This document shows positions 1 to 13,841 of a DNA stretch of 64,000 bases, one piece after another (positions within the stretch are counted from its first letter, which is position 1; each line of letters opens with the position of its first letter). Location: the NCBI GenBank assembly GCA_009823395.1, contig CM020520.1, forward strand, positions 3,882,501 through 3,946,500, given 5' to 3'. Origin of the DNA: Thamnaconus septentrionalis (lineage: Eukaryota > Chordata > Actinopteri > Tetraodontiformes > Monacanthidae). The translations under genes and the position numbers were made by a program. The notes below the pieces were generated by a model. The model did not search any database, was not told the DNA's origin, and was given only the letters and a program-made list of their open reading frames with translations.

Positions 1-200
1 AGTGGCGGAATTCACCTTTGGGCCATTGTGTGTTTCAGCTGCCAGGCTCTCCAACTGCAGGATAAATACTGTTGTGACTGTGCATGTTGCTGTGGGAGTG
101 TAGCTTGTCAACACTGGAAGTAGAAGAGGAAGTAAAGACAGCAGGAAGTAAACATAAGGGCTTTCACAGACTTTCAAAGTAAAACAGGAAACACGCAATC

Positions 201-201
<1 letters not shown>

Positions 202-240
<39 letters not shown>
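202..240. repeat. GT microsatellite
   Basis: Perfect (TG)n of about 39 bases. Confidence 0.96.
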
Positions 241-241
<1 letters not shown>

Positions 242-993
242 GTTTAAATAGTAATATAACTCTAATCCTTTTGATTTTTTATAATTAGGTATTTTAAAAG
301 TTATTCTTTGAAAGGATAATTTTAAACCACATTGAAATAACGTTATTGGTTCACCCCAGTAAACACCTGACACTGTAAACTCAAGTGTTGCTATCTCATC
401 AATCTTCCAATTAAATAGGATTCACTCTTTGCACACTCCTTGTTTTCGTTGGATTGCACCTTGGATTGTCACGCACCAGGAGCAAACCCCTGCGTCAGTG
501 GTTCTGCTGGAGGAGATTAGTGAAGATGCCGTCAGTTCCTCTGTTTTTAAATTTCTTTTTCACATTAATATCCAACATTTGTGCCTCAGCCGAACCAACC
601 AGGCTGCAGGTATTTGTTCCTTCAATATCTCTCTTTTCCTGCAGGGGATAAACTGTGTTTTTTACATGAATCCATTTGCTCACCGAAAATAGATGCACGA
701 CCAAAATAGATTACAATAATAAAAATAAATAAAAGGAGGAAAATGCTGACCTGTGACACGAGGCCGCGTAACATCTTTTGAAAGGCTCTCTTGCATCAGT
801 TTTTTTGGGGGGGTGGGTTTCATACCGAGACGTTTGCAAATGAAAGCGGCGGTTACTTTACGTCTGCAGAGACCCGTTCCCGTTCATTTTAGAAACGTGA
901 AATGACAGAAACAGCTGTCATTTCCGCAATACTTGAGGGGGGAGGCGGCTTCATTTTCATACAACTCTGAAATGGGGCGGCAGCACTGACAGC

Positions 994-995
<2 letters not shown>

Positions 996-1025
<30 letters not shown>
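996..1025. repeat. CA microsatellite
   Basis: Perfect (AC)n of about 30 bases. Confidence 0.96.
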
Positions 1026-1026
<1 letters not shown>

Positions 1027-3738
1027 GGTCCAACAAAATCCCCTTACTATTATGAAATATTAGCTAATCTTATTACAATTCAGACTGCCACGACGGGGAT
1101 TTTATTTCAGCATTACTGCTGAAGTGGCTGCAGGCCAGAGATGAGCTGCTGCCACTGCAGCCGCCTGAACCAGCGACAGCCATCGCGATTCTTCCTGATC
1201 GGGATGCGGCCCTGAAACGTCGCCGTCTAAGCTCACACTCTGTATTACGCTCCCCGCCGCTGACATCTGGTCACCCCGCAGATATTTTGCAGCTGCTGGA
1301 AGTAATGTCAGCGTCTGGAGTCATTTGTAAACTCATATATTATTAATCGGCCCCGCAATAAACTTCTCGGGGCTCGTGGCGACGTATCGGCACCATTATT
1401 TGCGCTAATATTTTTCACGGATGGTGGTGGTGGTGGTGGGGGCGGTGATGTAATGAAACGCCGCCTGTCCTCCTCGTCACTTGCGTGAAGCAGCAGGACG
1501 CTGGGAAAAAAAGAAGAAGCCGAGAGGCCTCTCAGACGTGGTGTCAGCAGGCGAGGGGCGAAAGTTAACGAGACGCTGCGTTCTCGTCGCTCGCCGTCAA
1601 GATGCTGCTGGCAGCCACTTGAGCTGCCAACGATGCTCGTTAACAGCTACACAAAGCCAACACTGGGTCACTGAAGGAGGGATATTTTTGATTTGTTTGC
1701 TTGTTCTTTAACATTCATGTGTTTTTAACCAATTTTTTTTTTACCCGTCTTCGATCTCTGCGAAGGTGTAAACATTTGACAACTCGACTCCGTCGTGTTG
1801 TGTTTTTTTTCGATCAACCCGGCTGGTTGATCTAAAAAACGTGTGACACGCGGTACCCCGCGGGGTGCACAACTGACATGAAGGCGCGGGAGCGTGCACA
1901 AGCACACGTACACACGCGCGCACGCACACAGATTGTGTGCTAAAGCTTTTGTCTGACAGTTAGAGTTAAATGTCTCTGCATCAAAGGAAGGTGCAACGTG
2001 TTTTACACATTTACAGGCACGCAAAAAGGATCCAGGTTCAGTGACAGTTTAGTTGCTAAACTAACCTTTAAATTGAGACTTTTTCGTACTTGAAAACGAC
2101 TACTAAAGAAGCTGCTGCTAAAAAAACTGCCCTTTAACCTTCATGGGTTTGTAACTCCGGCTTATGTTAAAAACAGCGGCGGCGGACCTCCTGAAAAGAC
2201 GCACACAAAAGGGACCCCTGCTGTGTTTGTTTAGCGCTGTGAAGGTCAGCAGTCATCGTAGCCTCGGCCGCTACGCTGCTCCTCCTGCAGTTGTATGAAA
2301 AGCATCAAGAAGTCAATTACAGAGTAAAGCAGAATCAGCCTGGCTGCTGCCGTGCATTATCCTGCAAAAAAAGATTTAAAAAAAAAAACCCTGCCAAGGG
2401 CGGGGTTAGAAGCTACAACATGTCATTCATTTAAATGTTAATGGCTTTGGAAAGCAGCGTTCTGGTGTAAAGGAAGAAAAAGAAGAAGAAAAAGAAAAAA
2501 GACCTTGATAAAGGCTCATTAATTGCGGCGGCTGCATTATGGGACATCAGTCTGCTGGCAAATATCAGCTCCAGTCGCTCATTAATCATCTGTTTGTCTA
2601 AAAATACAGAGGTGAGCTAAAGGGGCTGCGGCCCGTTTTTTTTTTTGTTTTGTTTTGTTTTTTTTGTTTTTTTTCTCCCCTGCCTTCATTAGTACGATAT
2701 TGCGCAGCTGCAGGGCATTTAAAGGTGACGCTCGGCTTTCATTTCATTCAAGGATTATTAATCCCACAACCTGGTTGGGGAAAAAAACAGGTGAAATAAT
2801 GTGGACTCTCCCGCTACACACAGTGATGAGGTCACAAAGTGAGAGAGCGAGCGACTCCGACATCATCCCCGTTGTCCTCGTGCCGTCTCTTTGTTAAGAC
2901 CCCGCATCACCCCCCCTCCCACCCGGCTCCCTTCTCTGAGAGGTGGCTGCTTTTCCCACTGAGCCAAGGTAGAGGACGTTGTTGGGACACGGCAGCTTAT
3001 ACATGTTAATGTTCTCCCTTTTTCCTATTGGGCCGCCGTTAGATTGATGGCTCAGCAGCGGCTCTCATTGATCAGTCAGACACAATCTGCGTCGGGAATG
3101 AACCCGGGCCACAGGGATTGTGCATTCCACTGGGGGAGGGAGCCGCATCCCCCCCGGGGGCTGGGAGGGTGGGGGGTGGCGGGTGGAGCTGCTGCTGCTG
3201 GCGAATCGATCGTTTTCAACTTATTTGTGTAAATACTACAGAACCTTGTCAATTTATTATCTGCCAATGTGTGCCAGCGCAGACTGAGAGACAGAAACTA
3301 CGACTACAATAGGTATAAAAAAGGAGGCCCGGCTTCCAATTTCCATCTCTGCGGTCAAGTCTGCAGAGGGATTACAGGAAAGATGAGTATTAATTATGCA
3401 TTTCATCAGCGTGATGGATACGCCGCTACTGGACTCGGGCTATATTTCCCTGGAGAGCGGAGAGCGGCTGCGCTGCTTCCCTCAGCTAATCCTGAGAGGG
3501 ACACTGTCACTTCTCACTCTGGGAGGACGGCGCTCTGCCGCCATTAAAACAGGGAAAAACCAGGAGACCTGACTTTTAACCCGGCGCGGTCGCCAGGCGG
3601 AGGCGGCGGCTCCACTTTGAGGCGACTCGGCTAAAGGTGCCGTTGTTACTGCTGAACGTTTGCCCTTTACGAGGCAACTGGAGAGCAACTGGTCTCCCAG
3701 TGTGGGAGGCTGCAGGCTGAAGCATCGCTCCGGTTCTT

Positions 3739-3973
3739 CCAGGGTGGAGGGAGGAAAAAGGAAGAGGAGGAGGAGGAAGAAGAGAAAGAAGAAGAGGGGC
3801 AGGGGGGGGAAGGAAGGAGGAGGAGGAGGGTGAAGAAGAGGAGGAAGAAGGGAGCGAGGAGGAGGGAAGAAAGAAAGAAGAAGAGTGTGTAGGAGGGGAG
3901 AGGAAGGAGGAGGAGGGTGAAGAGGAGGAGGTAGAAGGGAGCGAGGAGGAGGGGAGGAAGAGCCTCTTCCTGC
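3739..3973. repeat. Polypurine (GGA/GAA) tract with an internal tandem duplication
   Basis: About 235 bases almost entirely purine on the plus strand. A sub-block around GGAGGAGGGTGAAGA...GGGAGCGAGGAGGAGG recurs about 87 bases further on (first near 3820-3875, second near 3907-3962). The long minus-strand ORF across it is low-complexity. Confidence 0.85.
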
Positions 3974-4640
3974 AGACAACCAGCTAATCAGCTGCTTTGT
4001 TTTCTCTTTTTGGTTGGCGTCTTCTTTGAAACGTGGCTCATGAGGCCCTGCACCGTATTTTTTTTTTCCATCGCGACCCATTTTCTCTGCCGCCCCTCCG
4101 TCAACCTCAGACAGTTGACAAATGCGCGGCCTCCTGCACAGGAGGAGGGGGAAGCGATGAGGAGGAGGAGGAGGGGGCGGTGCCGCCGGGGGAAAGGCGC
4201 TGATGTTTCCTGTCAAATAGAGAGATTCACCTGAGGCGCCGCCGCCACCGCCGCCCTTATTTGTCATAAGTGTCCGCTGTTTCCCATGGCTAAAGACAAA
4301 GGCCAAAGAACGCATGAGGAACATGCATTTTTAATGTGACATTCTCATCAAATTCAGCGCAGCGGGCCGAGCGGAATGCCAACGACGCTTTTCCTTCCTT
4401 ATCCAATTACAGCGGGACGGGACGAGGCGGCGCAACAACGCCAGCGCCAGGCGTGAAGGGCAAACTGCCGTCCTGCTCCATCTCGCACTCTGACGCCCAC
4501 GGCCGTGCAGGTTGACAGAAAAAATGACTTGCAACATGTATAAATGTATTTAAAACCACCAACAACAACAACAACAGGGGTCACCTGAGGTCAAGCGACT
4601 AAAATACATTCCAGTTTAAAAATCCTCAGTTTGACGTCAG

Positions 4641-4757
<117 letters not shown>

Positions 4758-4940
4758 CCCCCTTGTGTGTGTGTGTGTGCTAATGGGGGGGGTTAACACA
4801 GGCGATACATTATTCACATCGTTTACGAGAACATGACATCTCGCCGAGCGCCCGTCGGACTCGACTCGCTTTTCGTGTGGCGGCGAATATGCTGGCCACC
4901 ACGCCGTGGCGGCCGCGTCGTCCACCGCTTCCCGAAATGT

Positions 4941-4942
<2 letters not shown>

Positions 4943-5001
<59 letters not shown>
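4943..5001. repeat. AG dinucleotide microsatellite, about 59 bases
   Basis: Perfect (AG)n. It is the reverse complement of the CT tract that ends 188 bases upstream, so the two form an inverted pair. Confidence 0.97.
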
Positions 5002-5004
<3 letters not shown>

Positions 5005-6537
5005 TCAGATTCCCCGCTGCGCTCTGAGGCGGGAAAAATGTAAATAGTGTTTGTCCCACCGATCGCTTTCATCTGCGATGTACTTTTGCAGTTTTTTCCG
5101 CTCGGCGAACTCTGTCATTATAATGAGGGAGGGCCCGATTGGACAAGGTCTACAATGGTGGGGGGGGTTTAAATGTCACAGCGCAGGTCCTGACATTTCT
5201 CCGTTTGATATGGAATCAGAATGGCGAGCGGTGACGGCGGTTCACATCTCCAAAAACTTCCCTCGCTAACAAACTCAACCCTGTCGCAAAGCTGCTGGTC
5301 GACATTTACACCCGGCAACACCAGGAGGCGCCCCGCCCACAGCGCCACTAATTATTAAAACCCCCGGTTTGTAATTAGCCTCTGGAGGTTAGCGTGCTTA
5401 CGGAAGGCTCGTAATGAAGGCTGGCGGGCTGTTTTAATCCTAAAGGTTACATCAAAAAATGACTTATAAAGTGGCAGACTTTCAGCTTTGCTTTAATTGG
5501 GAGCGACCACAATTAACCAACAGGGCTGCGAAACGGGAGGAGTTCAGTCCAGTTCGACGCTCCGGTCTGGAGTTGACTTGAAAACTGAGCGAAACTGGAG
5601 ACACGTTGAGAAGAAAAAGTTTGAAAGAGAAGGGAATACTCGGTTTTAATTGATCACAGAAGTACCTTGTGACTATCAAGAAGACACAGAAGAAAGTAAT
5701 TGCTAGAAAGCTTATTTTCACCCTGTACTGATAAATGAAATTTTGAGAACTAAAGAAATGAATTCCTTTGTGCGGATGCCTCCAGCCGTCCATACTAATG
5801 CAGGAATTTCCTCCGGCTGAGAGACTGACAGGATGCTTTTGAACGCCTGAGTGGCTCATATTCTCCATCCATGTAGTTCGGTCCCGGCATCTGGTCGACA
5901 ATTTCAGCCCTGACAGAGGTTTTTCCCTCAGATGGCAGAATGCGGGCAGAAAGGGCAGAAAAACAAAAGAGTGCGAGAGCGGAGCGGCAAAAGCAATCTA
6001 ATCCCTCCTATTTCCTGTCGCAACTTTTCTTGCGATCGGGTTCGCGGGGGTCGCCGGAGCCTATTCAAGCTGTCGTGAGGTGAAGACGGGGTCGCGCTCC
6101 AGACACATCACCGGTTCATCGCTGAACCGCACGGAGAGAGAGACAAGCGAGCGCCCACGCTCTCAATCACTGCTCGGCTCAGCTGGAGCACCCGGCGACG
6201 ATGACCAATTCTTTTTTTGCTCACGCTTTACCGTGTTTCACGCCAATGTGAAGAGGACTTAAAGGAGCCTCAGCCACTGAGCAGTGCTGATGAAAATTAG
6301 CAGCTCGGCTTGGTGGACAACAACAACTGATTTGGCACCAAGTGCCTGATGATACGGCCTCGTTCTTATTGAAAGAGAGAAGAATGCGATGGTGCGAGGG
6401 TTTAAATGTCAGAAAGCAGGCCGTTGCTGGGGGTCTCCATAGCAGAAGTGAGTGTCCGTACAGCCACGAATTAGCATCCCAGTGCATGTGGCTCCGCTCT
6501 CACAGGCGCCGGATTGTTTCTCATCACGGAGGAAGAC

Positions 6538-6555
6538 AAAAAAAAAAAAAAAAAA
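6538..6555. repeat. Poly-A run
   Basis: Uninterrupted A run of 18 bases; no retroelement body recognised next to it. Confidence 0.9.
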
Positions 6556-9500
6556 CCCAGAGACTGAAAAGATAGAAATCCATTTGTGAGTGCGAGGCTG
6601 TGACTATTTGCATGGCGATGAAGGCCGCGAGTGTTCTGCAGCACCGAGATGCGACTGGGGGACAATACGGCCTTGTGTTTGTTCTTCTGCAGGAAGTACG
6701 AGCAAGAGGGGCGATGGGGGGGGTGCAAAAGAGGGCGGTGGTCAGCGGAGGGAGGGGATGACGCACGTCTCGCTTCTTGCCTTCTTTTTGTGTAGTGGTA
6801 ACTGTGTGGCACTGCTCCAACACACCAACCAGTTACGCAGGTCGAGATCCCGGTTTGCAAAAAAAAAAACCCCAAAAACTTCCAGCTGGTGACGGCAGTG
6901 TTGAAGATAACAGGTAGGTGTGTGGGCCGAGCCCTCCTGGGGGTGGGGCGGGTTGGGGGATCCGGGGGGGGGGTCTTGGGGGTCTTTTGTCAGCGGCTGA
7001 TTGGATGCGTCTGTTATCCAGGGAGGAAGAAGAAAACGCTGAAGTACAGTTTTTTTTGTTTTGTTTGTCATTTTAATTGACTTGAATGCGTTCAGGGCTT
7101 ATTTGTGCCACAGCAACATCAACTTATTTACTCACTGGGGAATTTGGGCCTTTCCACCGCGTGGCCCGTCTGTTGGAAGAGCAGAGAGTTTGACAGGGAG
7201 ACGCCGTTTCTTTTTTTTTTTTTCCTCTGTGATTCGCTCGACTCCCACAGGTGCAACAGTATGTTGTTGACAAACGCAGCGGCATTATTAAAGAGGCTTT
7301 AATTGGGGATGCGGCTCTAACATCTGTAATCGGTGCATTACCTGCATTAGGCGACAGCTGGGAGTTGCAACAGGAGTTCTAGTAATGTGCTGGGCAAAGA
7401 AACAAAACAGATGTTTGCTTCCCCCCTTTTAGAAAGAAAAATGTATAAATGTACCACAAATTAAGAGTTACCCAAAACTTTTTGGTTTGCAATTACAACT
7501 TGTGCTATATGTTCTGATCTGTTGAGCTTATTCTAACCCTGGGAGAATCAGGGAGAGCTTTATATCATATTTTATTTTTTGATCAGTGAGAAATTTGAGA
7601 TCTTTGTGCATCGTTACTGTGACTCGGACAACAAGGCGATCATTTCATCTCTGCCTTAAGAAAAACAAAAAAAGTGTGTGTGGGTGTGCGTGTGCGTGTG
7701 TATTTGTTTGTATATATAGTAATCACGCAAGTTTTTGCTATGTTTATTTTTTTCCCCTTAAAGCTCAATCTTTCCCGTTTTTTTTCCCACATGGCTAACA
7801 GTCTTTATAGGTAACTGCCTGAGGCTTACATCTGTTCATATCGTTCCTTTTAATTGTGCACCATCAGATAATTGAAAATAAAAGGAAAAAAAGAACTAGT
7901 AATAGCGCAGGTCGTCCTGTAGCGTTGCTGAACGTCTGTTGGCGGGAAACTGCAACACGTACCAGAGAGTTTTTTTGTTTTTTTTCCTCTCTCCCCTGAG
8001 CCCATAATGAAACCAAACAAATGACTTATTTGCAAGAACATGATAGCTCGACACTCCCCCGTCGTTCCGGCTGACTCTCCGGACTCGTCTGAGGCCCCCC
8101 GATTCTGGGAAAACACCGCCGCTCGTCAGCGCAATTGTTTCGCAGAGCCGAACGGTAAACAAGTCCCGTGACGCTCTCCCCAACGACCAATTAAGGACGT
8201 GATGTCTTGGGAGGTTAATCTTAACGAAGCACGGCTTTAACAGATGGATTTCCCCTCAGAACAGAGAGCAGCTGCGGCTAAACTGGCAGTTTCTACTAGA
8301 GCGTTAGATATCAGGTGTTGGGCTTTTATCCGTAAATGTTTTTCATTTTATTAATACATTTTTCCCACCGAATAAGACCAGGTCAGGCATGCAGCAAAAC
8401 AATATACCTAAGCCAATGCCCGTGGGGCGGGCCGCCACCTCTGAGGCATCCACAATGTCAAGCAGGAGATACTTTTTTTCTTTTTCTTTTATCAGCGAGG
8501 CCTTTCGCATTTGCGTCGGCACATTAGACACATTTCCGCGGCGTCCTGCCACCGTCTCCCCCACCGCGGGCCGACGTTTTATTAGCTCCAACACGGCGCC
8601 ATATAGGAAAATAATGTGACGGTCGCAGCGCATCTCGTGCTTAACATCGTGAGACTGCGGCTGGTTGTCACGCTGTCACGCGGTGGCGGTGGCGGCGTGC
8701 ACGGCACACACAGGCTGGTGGCGGTGGTGGGCGTGAGGGTGGAGTGGGGGGGTGAGAGAGCCTATTAGAGGTAATGAATGCTTGTCAAGCCCGGCTCGCT
8801 CTGCGTGTTGTACATGTGGTAAAGAGACATTCTGCAGCAAGAACAGCCCCTCTCGTATTGAATTTACACAAACCTCGTGTGTGAATATAGATCAGACATC
8901 ATTGCAGGCTAAAGGCCGCTGTCCAAATGTACGTTTAAACGTCTGCCAGGGTTGTTATTGTACGTTTGACCTCTGGCTGCAACTTTTCTTTGGCTTTGTT
9001 TCCCAAGAGTTTGGCCACTTTGCTTTCCCATTACGTGAAATGGGTCAGAAGCATCAGTCAAGGTCTGTCGGAACAATTTAATGGAGAGCCAGGCTGGCAG
9101 CTCAAGTAGTTCTTTGGAAATTATTAATAAAAAAAAAATCCGAAGGCAGGTTTGTTGTCTAGTTGTGTCTCGAGGCGTTTGCGTGGAGGAGGAGGAGGAG
9201 CTTGACAGCGCCATGAAAGACCAACACCTCACGATTCACTGGCCACTAATTGGAATGTCACTCGACGATGCTCGGAGATATGGATGCCGCTGCCCCCGTC
9301 GTGAAGACGTAATGAAGGCAGAAACACGTATTTACATGCACCTCAACCCCCCCCCCGCCCTCCTCCTAGCCCCCCTCTACCACAACCCCCCCTTCTGAAA
9401 TTTAATCTTAGGAATGAAAAACCTGCGCCGGCAATTAATGTCACCATCTCAAAACAAAACAATACAAGACCTCATGAGCCACTTGTGTTTTTTCCCTGAC

Positions 9501-10356
9501 ACTAAACTGGTTTCTAAGTCTTGAGACAGTTTTTTGTTTGTTTTTTAAGCGATGATCTACTGATATGACAGTTTAAACCATTACAGCCGGTGTTACTTCC
9601 TTGTCAACGTGTTCCCCCGAGAGGCGGGGGTGCGTTTTACTGAGAGAGCTTACACATGTAATTTGCGTTACATCACAAAAACCAAAGCGCCTTGACAGAA
9701 ATAGGGGGAAAAGAAACGGACGTTTAGAGTTGGAGCCAAGCTTTTCTTTGAGTAAAAGGAGAGAAATTCTTCAGGATCATCACGTGAAGAGAGGAAGCCG
9801 AGATGGATCTTTATTATTTTGCAGCACCATTGTGATTCTGTCCTTCATCTCGCCCCGTCGCCACAATAAGCAGTGTCAGTTCAGCTCGGTGTTTGTCAGT
9901 GTCTCTCTCTTGTCTCTCTCCACGTCTGGAGAGACGCTGATCTCATTAGAAGTCTTCATTAGTCAGCGGCAGAATGCACTGTCATGCTGAAGGAATGACG
10001 GCCCGCCTCTCCTGCCCTGCCACTGCACAATGCAGCCCTCTGTCTCAATTCAAAGCAGGCGCCTGTTTTCAGTCACCCATGCACAAGTGCAGGATGCTGC
10101 AGGAACTACCAGATGTGAGACCCCTACTATGGGCCCTGAGGCAAAACAGCCTTGTTAAATTCAAAATATGGGCTTCCTTTGCCGGACTGTGCACTTTCTC
10201 CCCCCAGACAAGACGAGAAAACTAAACTATCTGGATGCAAAACTCACAAATGCAGATTTGTTTCATGTTTCAGGGGCTGGATTCAAGGCTTTAGATGTTC
10301 ACTGGTTTTTGACTCAGCATGCTGCAATTTTGTTTGATTTGAACTTTATATTTCAG

Positions 10357-10447
10357 TGACATCAGCTCAGATGGAATACAGCACTGTCCACATCATGGAT
10401 TACTGTGCTGGTGAGTGAAGAACCGGAAGCTCTCCCATCCAGCTATC
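10357..10447 (+). other. cdh19: Putative cdh19 5' UTR within the first coding exon, with a 15-codon upstream ORF
   Basis: A good acceptor (TTTATATTTCAG) ends at 10356, and type II cadherin genes usually have a non-coding first exon spliced to the start-codon exon, so the exon may begin at 10357 (inference). This leader contains ATG at 10371 opening a 15-codon ORF (MEYSTVHIMDYCAGE) that stops at 10416-10418, 29 bases before the main ATG. GGTGAGTG at 10410 looks like a donor but is too close to any downstream acceptor to define an intron. Confidence 0.45.
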
Positions 10448-10705
10448 ATGGGAAAAGCAGGAAAACAGCAAGTGTGGCTTTTGGAAGTGGGGAGGAAGAG
10501 TGTCGTGGCCGTGGCAGCCGCACTGGTGCTGCTCTTGGCTCTGGTTCCTGGCAGGGTCGGGAGTGAAATCAAACACACTCGGGGTTTGGAAGGCCAACAG
10601 CTGGCCCGGGGGTCTTCTCAGCTGCACCAGCGCCTGAAGAGAGGCTGGGTCTGGAAACCCCTGTTTATCCTGGAGGAGGATCCAGTCCCCCAAATTATTG
10701 GCCAG
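10448..10705 (+). CDS. cdh19: cdh19 coding exon 1: signal peptide, propeptide, start of EC1
   Basis: Encodes residues 1-86: a basic N-terminus, a hydrophobic [14 protein letters not shown] core, a short propeptide, the RLKR cleavage site and the first strand of EC1 ([13 protein letters not shown]). It ends in phase 0 at CAG|GTACCG. Both type II tryptophans are present. The strand between W4 and the first exon junction is about two residues shorter than the usual GWVWNQFFVLEEY...VGK pattern, and the Asn after W4 is Lys. The propeptide of roughly 27 residues is short but within the type II range. Confidence 0.9.
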
Positions 10706-13700
10706 GTACCGGTGGCTGCCTCAGCTTTGAACGTCCTCCATGTCCTTGACGCCCACGCTGCCCTTTTAAAAACTGCACGTTTTCCGCTTCATTTTACGTG
10801 TTTCTCTGGCGCACAGATCAAGTCGGACTCTGACCGGGGCGACCGCTCCATCAAGTACGTGCTGTCGGGGGAAGGTGCCGGCGAGCTGTTTGAGATTGAC
10901 GAGAGGAACGGCGACATCCGCATGCTGAAGAGGCTGGACCGCGAGGAGAAGGCCTTCTACGTCCTGCAGGCGCAGGCTGTGAACAGGCACTCCAACCAGC
11001 CCGAGGAGCCGCAGTCTGAGTTCATCATCACAGTGCAAGACATCAACGACAACGGACCTCAGTTCCACAACGAGCCGTACATGGCCAGCATCCCTGAGAT
11101 GTGTCCGACCGGTAAGGTGGTATCGGTGTGGCTTCTCTTTGTGAACTCAACAACCACTGTACTAACACCAGGCAGGAATTTTTGCACGCTTTATTCTCGA
11201 TTCAACTCCAGATTTATCGGTGTGACCGGCAGCGCCTCACTCCCCTTCCACCCGACAACCGAGAGCTCAATTGCGTCATGGAGATATGTGACTAACGCGC
11301 TGGGGATGATCACTTCGGCGCTGCACCGCAGAGTTCAGATTGTGTGACATTTACGTCTCGCTGGAACGGATATACTCTGAATGATAAGACATGTGGTTGC
11401 GAGACACACCGTGCTGCGGAGTTAGCTAAGGCCTTTTGACAGCGGCTGATTGAGATTCACATCATTTGCAATATTTTTTTTGTGACAAAGGCCAAGCAGT
11501 TTCATCTTATCAGACTATTATTATATATTGAAGATATATTATTATATTAAAGGGAAAAAAAAGGTCAGAATGAAAAGAAAACAAACAAAACTTTATAAAA
11601 ATATACATGAAAGTCTGTCATCTTTTCCCCAAATCAGGAAGTCAGAGATATTGGATTTCAAATAACAGCCTTTCAGGTTCTTAAAGGATGTTATTTATTC
11701 CGCCACCACTTAATACCACAAACATTACCATTTCAATTTATATGTAATCTGCCTTTTTGCGCCACGATATCGGGGCCCTAATAAATCATAATGCTTTTGA
11801 CTTTGAGAAAGGGGAGAAAAAAGAAAGCTGGGGAGGGGAAGGCAGAAGTGAAGAGAGTGAAATGAGGAAAGGCGGCGTGCTCCGTGGAGGAATGAGAGAC
11901 GGAGAGAACGACAAGGTAGAAAGTGGGAGGAGGAGGAGGAGGAGGATTTTTTTTCCTCGGTAAGTGTGGAAGAGAAAGAGACGGAATTGAATCTGAGTGT
12001 GCGAAGGAGGTGGACGGTGGATGAGGTGTTGCGGTGGGCTAAAGAGGCTGTCACACACAGACTGGCAGAGTCTAGAGAGGCCACTGCTGCACCCCGCAGT
12101 ATTTTCATCACCCCTCCTCCTCGTCTGCAGCCAGACAGACCCTGCGGGACTGTGGCGTAATCACTTTATTTCCCCGCTGCCAGAGCTAACTTTGCCTTTG
12201 TGATCCATTACCCAACCCCCTGCAGGGACCACTGTGGCCCAGGTGACAGCCACAGATGCTGACGACCCCATGCACGGAAACCACGCCAAGCTCATCTACT
12301 CCATCCTGCAGGGGGAGCCCTACTTCTCCATCGAGCCAAAGACAGGTATTGCCGACTGTAGCCAGACTGCAGACGACAGGAGTGAGGTTGCAGGCTCAGC
12401 TACGCTCTGTCCATACTAGGCACTCGATCAGGTCTTTGAGTGTGCATATAAAACTTTTGAATGCACATCAGACTGACAGTAAAACTGCAACTTGCATAAT
12501 CCAGCATTCAACCCAGGCCAGCTGGGACAGGCTGGAGCACTCTGAGTGCAGGATGAGTGGTGAGAGAAAATGAATATATTCATTTCAAAAAAGTTTGAAA
12601 GATATAATTATTTCCAATTATATATAATTATATAAATAAATCCAACAGTTTTGTCCTCAGACTTTGTCGCTGAGCTCAATGTCGTTTTTTTCAAAATCTA
12701 AATATATATTTTTTTCTTTTTGAGCCAAGCAAGTCCTGTTTTCACTTGACACCTATGAATACATTTAAGTGTTAGTTTAAAGGTTAGTTTCCTGCTTCAG
12801 GAAATGCCAGCAGGTCTGCATGGCCAATATTTACAGGGTGTCAGAGAAACTTCCCACGCATGGTGCTGACCTGATCTTTGAGGAGTTTGGGCAGAGAAGT
12901 GATGACCCACAATTGAATAAATCCATGCATATATACATTTATAACGGAATTAATGTAACATGTTAGAGGGCAACACAACTTTGTGCTTCTCTTGTTGTGG
13001 GAATTGATTTTTGCTTAATGAATGAAAAACAACTTCTCCACTTTTCTTACTTGCCAGTAAAAGTCCATAATTGGAAAAAAAAAAAATTAGGATTTTGCAA
13101 GCAAGGCAGAGCTAATCATAATTGTGATTTATTTATACAATGATGGAAAGGGCAAAAAGCCAGAATTTGAGACTATTTGTTTACTTTTACTTTTTCGCTC
13201 TAATGTCCAGCAAAAGAAATTTAACATCACGTACAAATGTATAATTTAAGAAAGTCTTCAGTGTTGATCGATGTGCTGCTCTGCTCTTCTGACTTGCATC
13301 CACCTTCCTCTTAAATCTAATGTTAGAAACTCAGGAGAGGGAGTGCACAAAGGCTTTACATGGACACAAATAGCAACTCAGACAATCAGGTGCAGAGGCT
13401 GCAGCTATGGCTACCAGATGACTCAGAGGCCAAAGTTCTGACGTTCAAGGCAAAAATATGACAATTCTTTACTTTTTTGCCACCGCTGCAGCTCCTCCTT
13501 GTGACATTTCTTAGACTGCAAGCAAACACACCATCGCCCATCGCGGCTCTTTGTCTCTGTCCCACCGCCCCTCCCTCTTCGTCCCGCAGGCATCATCGTC
13601 ACGTCGTGGCCTGACATGGACCGCGAAGCCCGGGACCAGTACCTGGTGGTGGTGCAGGCGGAGGATATGCTGGGCCTCGGCGGCGGACACTCCGCCTCCA

Positions 13701-13798
13701 CCACCGTGACCGTCAGCCTGACGGACGTCAACGACAACGGGCCCACGTTCCAGCACCGTGAGTCACCTGTGCACTTATGAGTCATTGCCATCTAATTG

Positions 13799-13841
<43 letters not shown>

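Noticed and set aside
3482..4324. 280-codon minus-strand ORF rich in Pro, Ser, Leu and Phe
   Set aside because: It is the translation of the polypurine tract and flanking GC-rich sequence; low-complexity composition, no domain and no splice context.
10411..10442. GTGAGT donor plus CCATCCAG acceptor as a mini-intron before the cdh19 ATG
   Set aside because: The implied intron would be about 32 bases, too short to be spliced.
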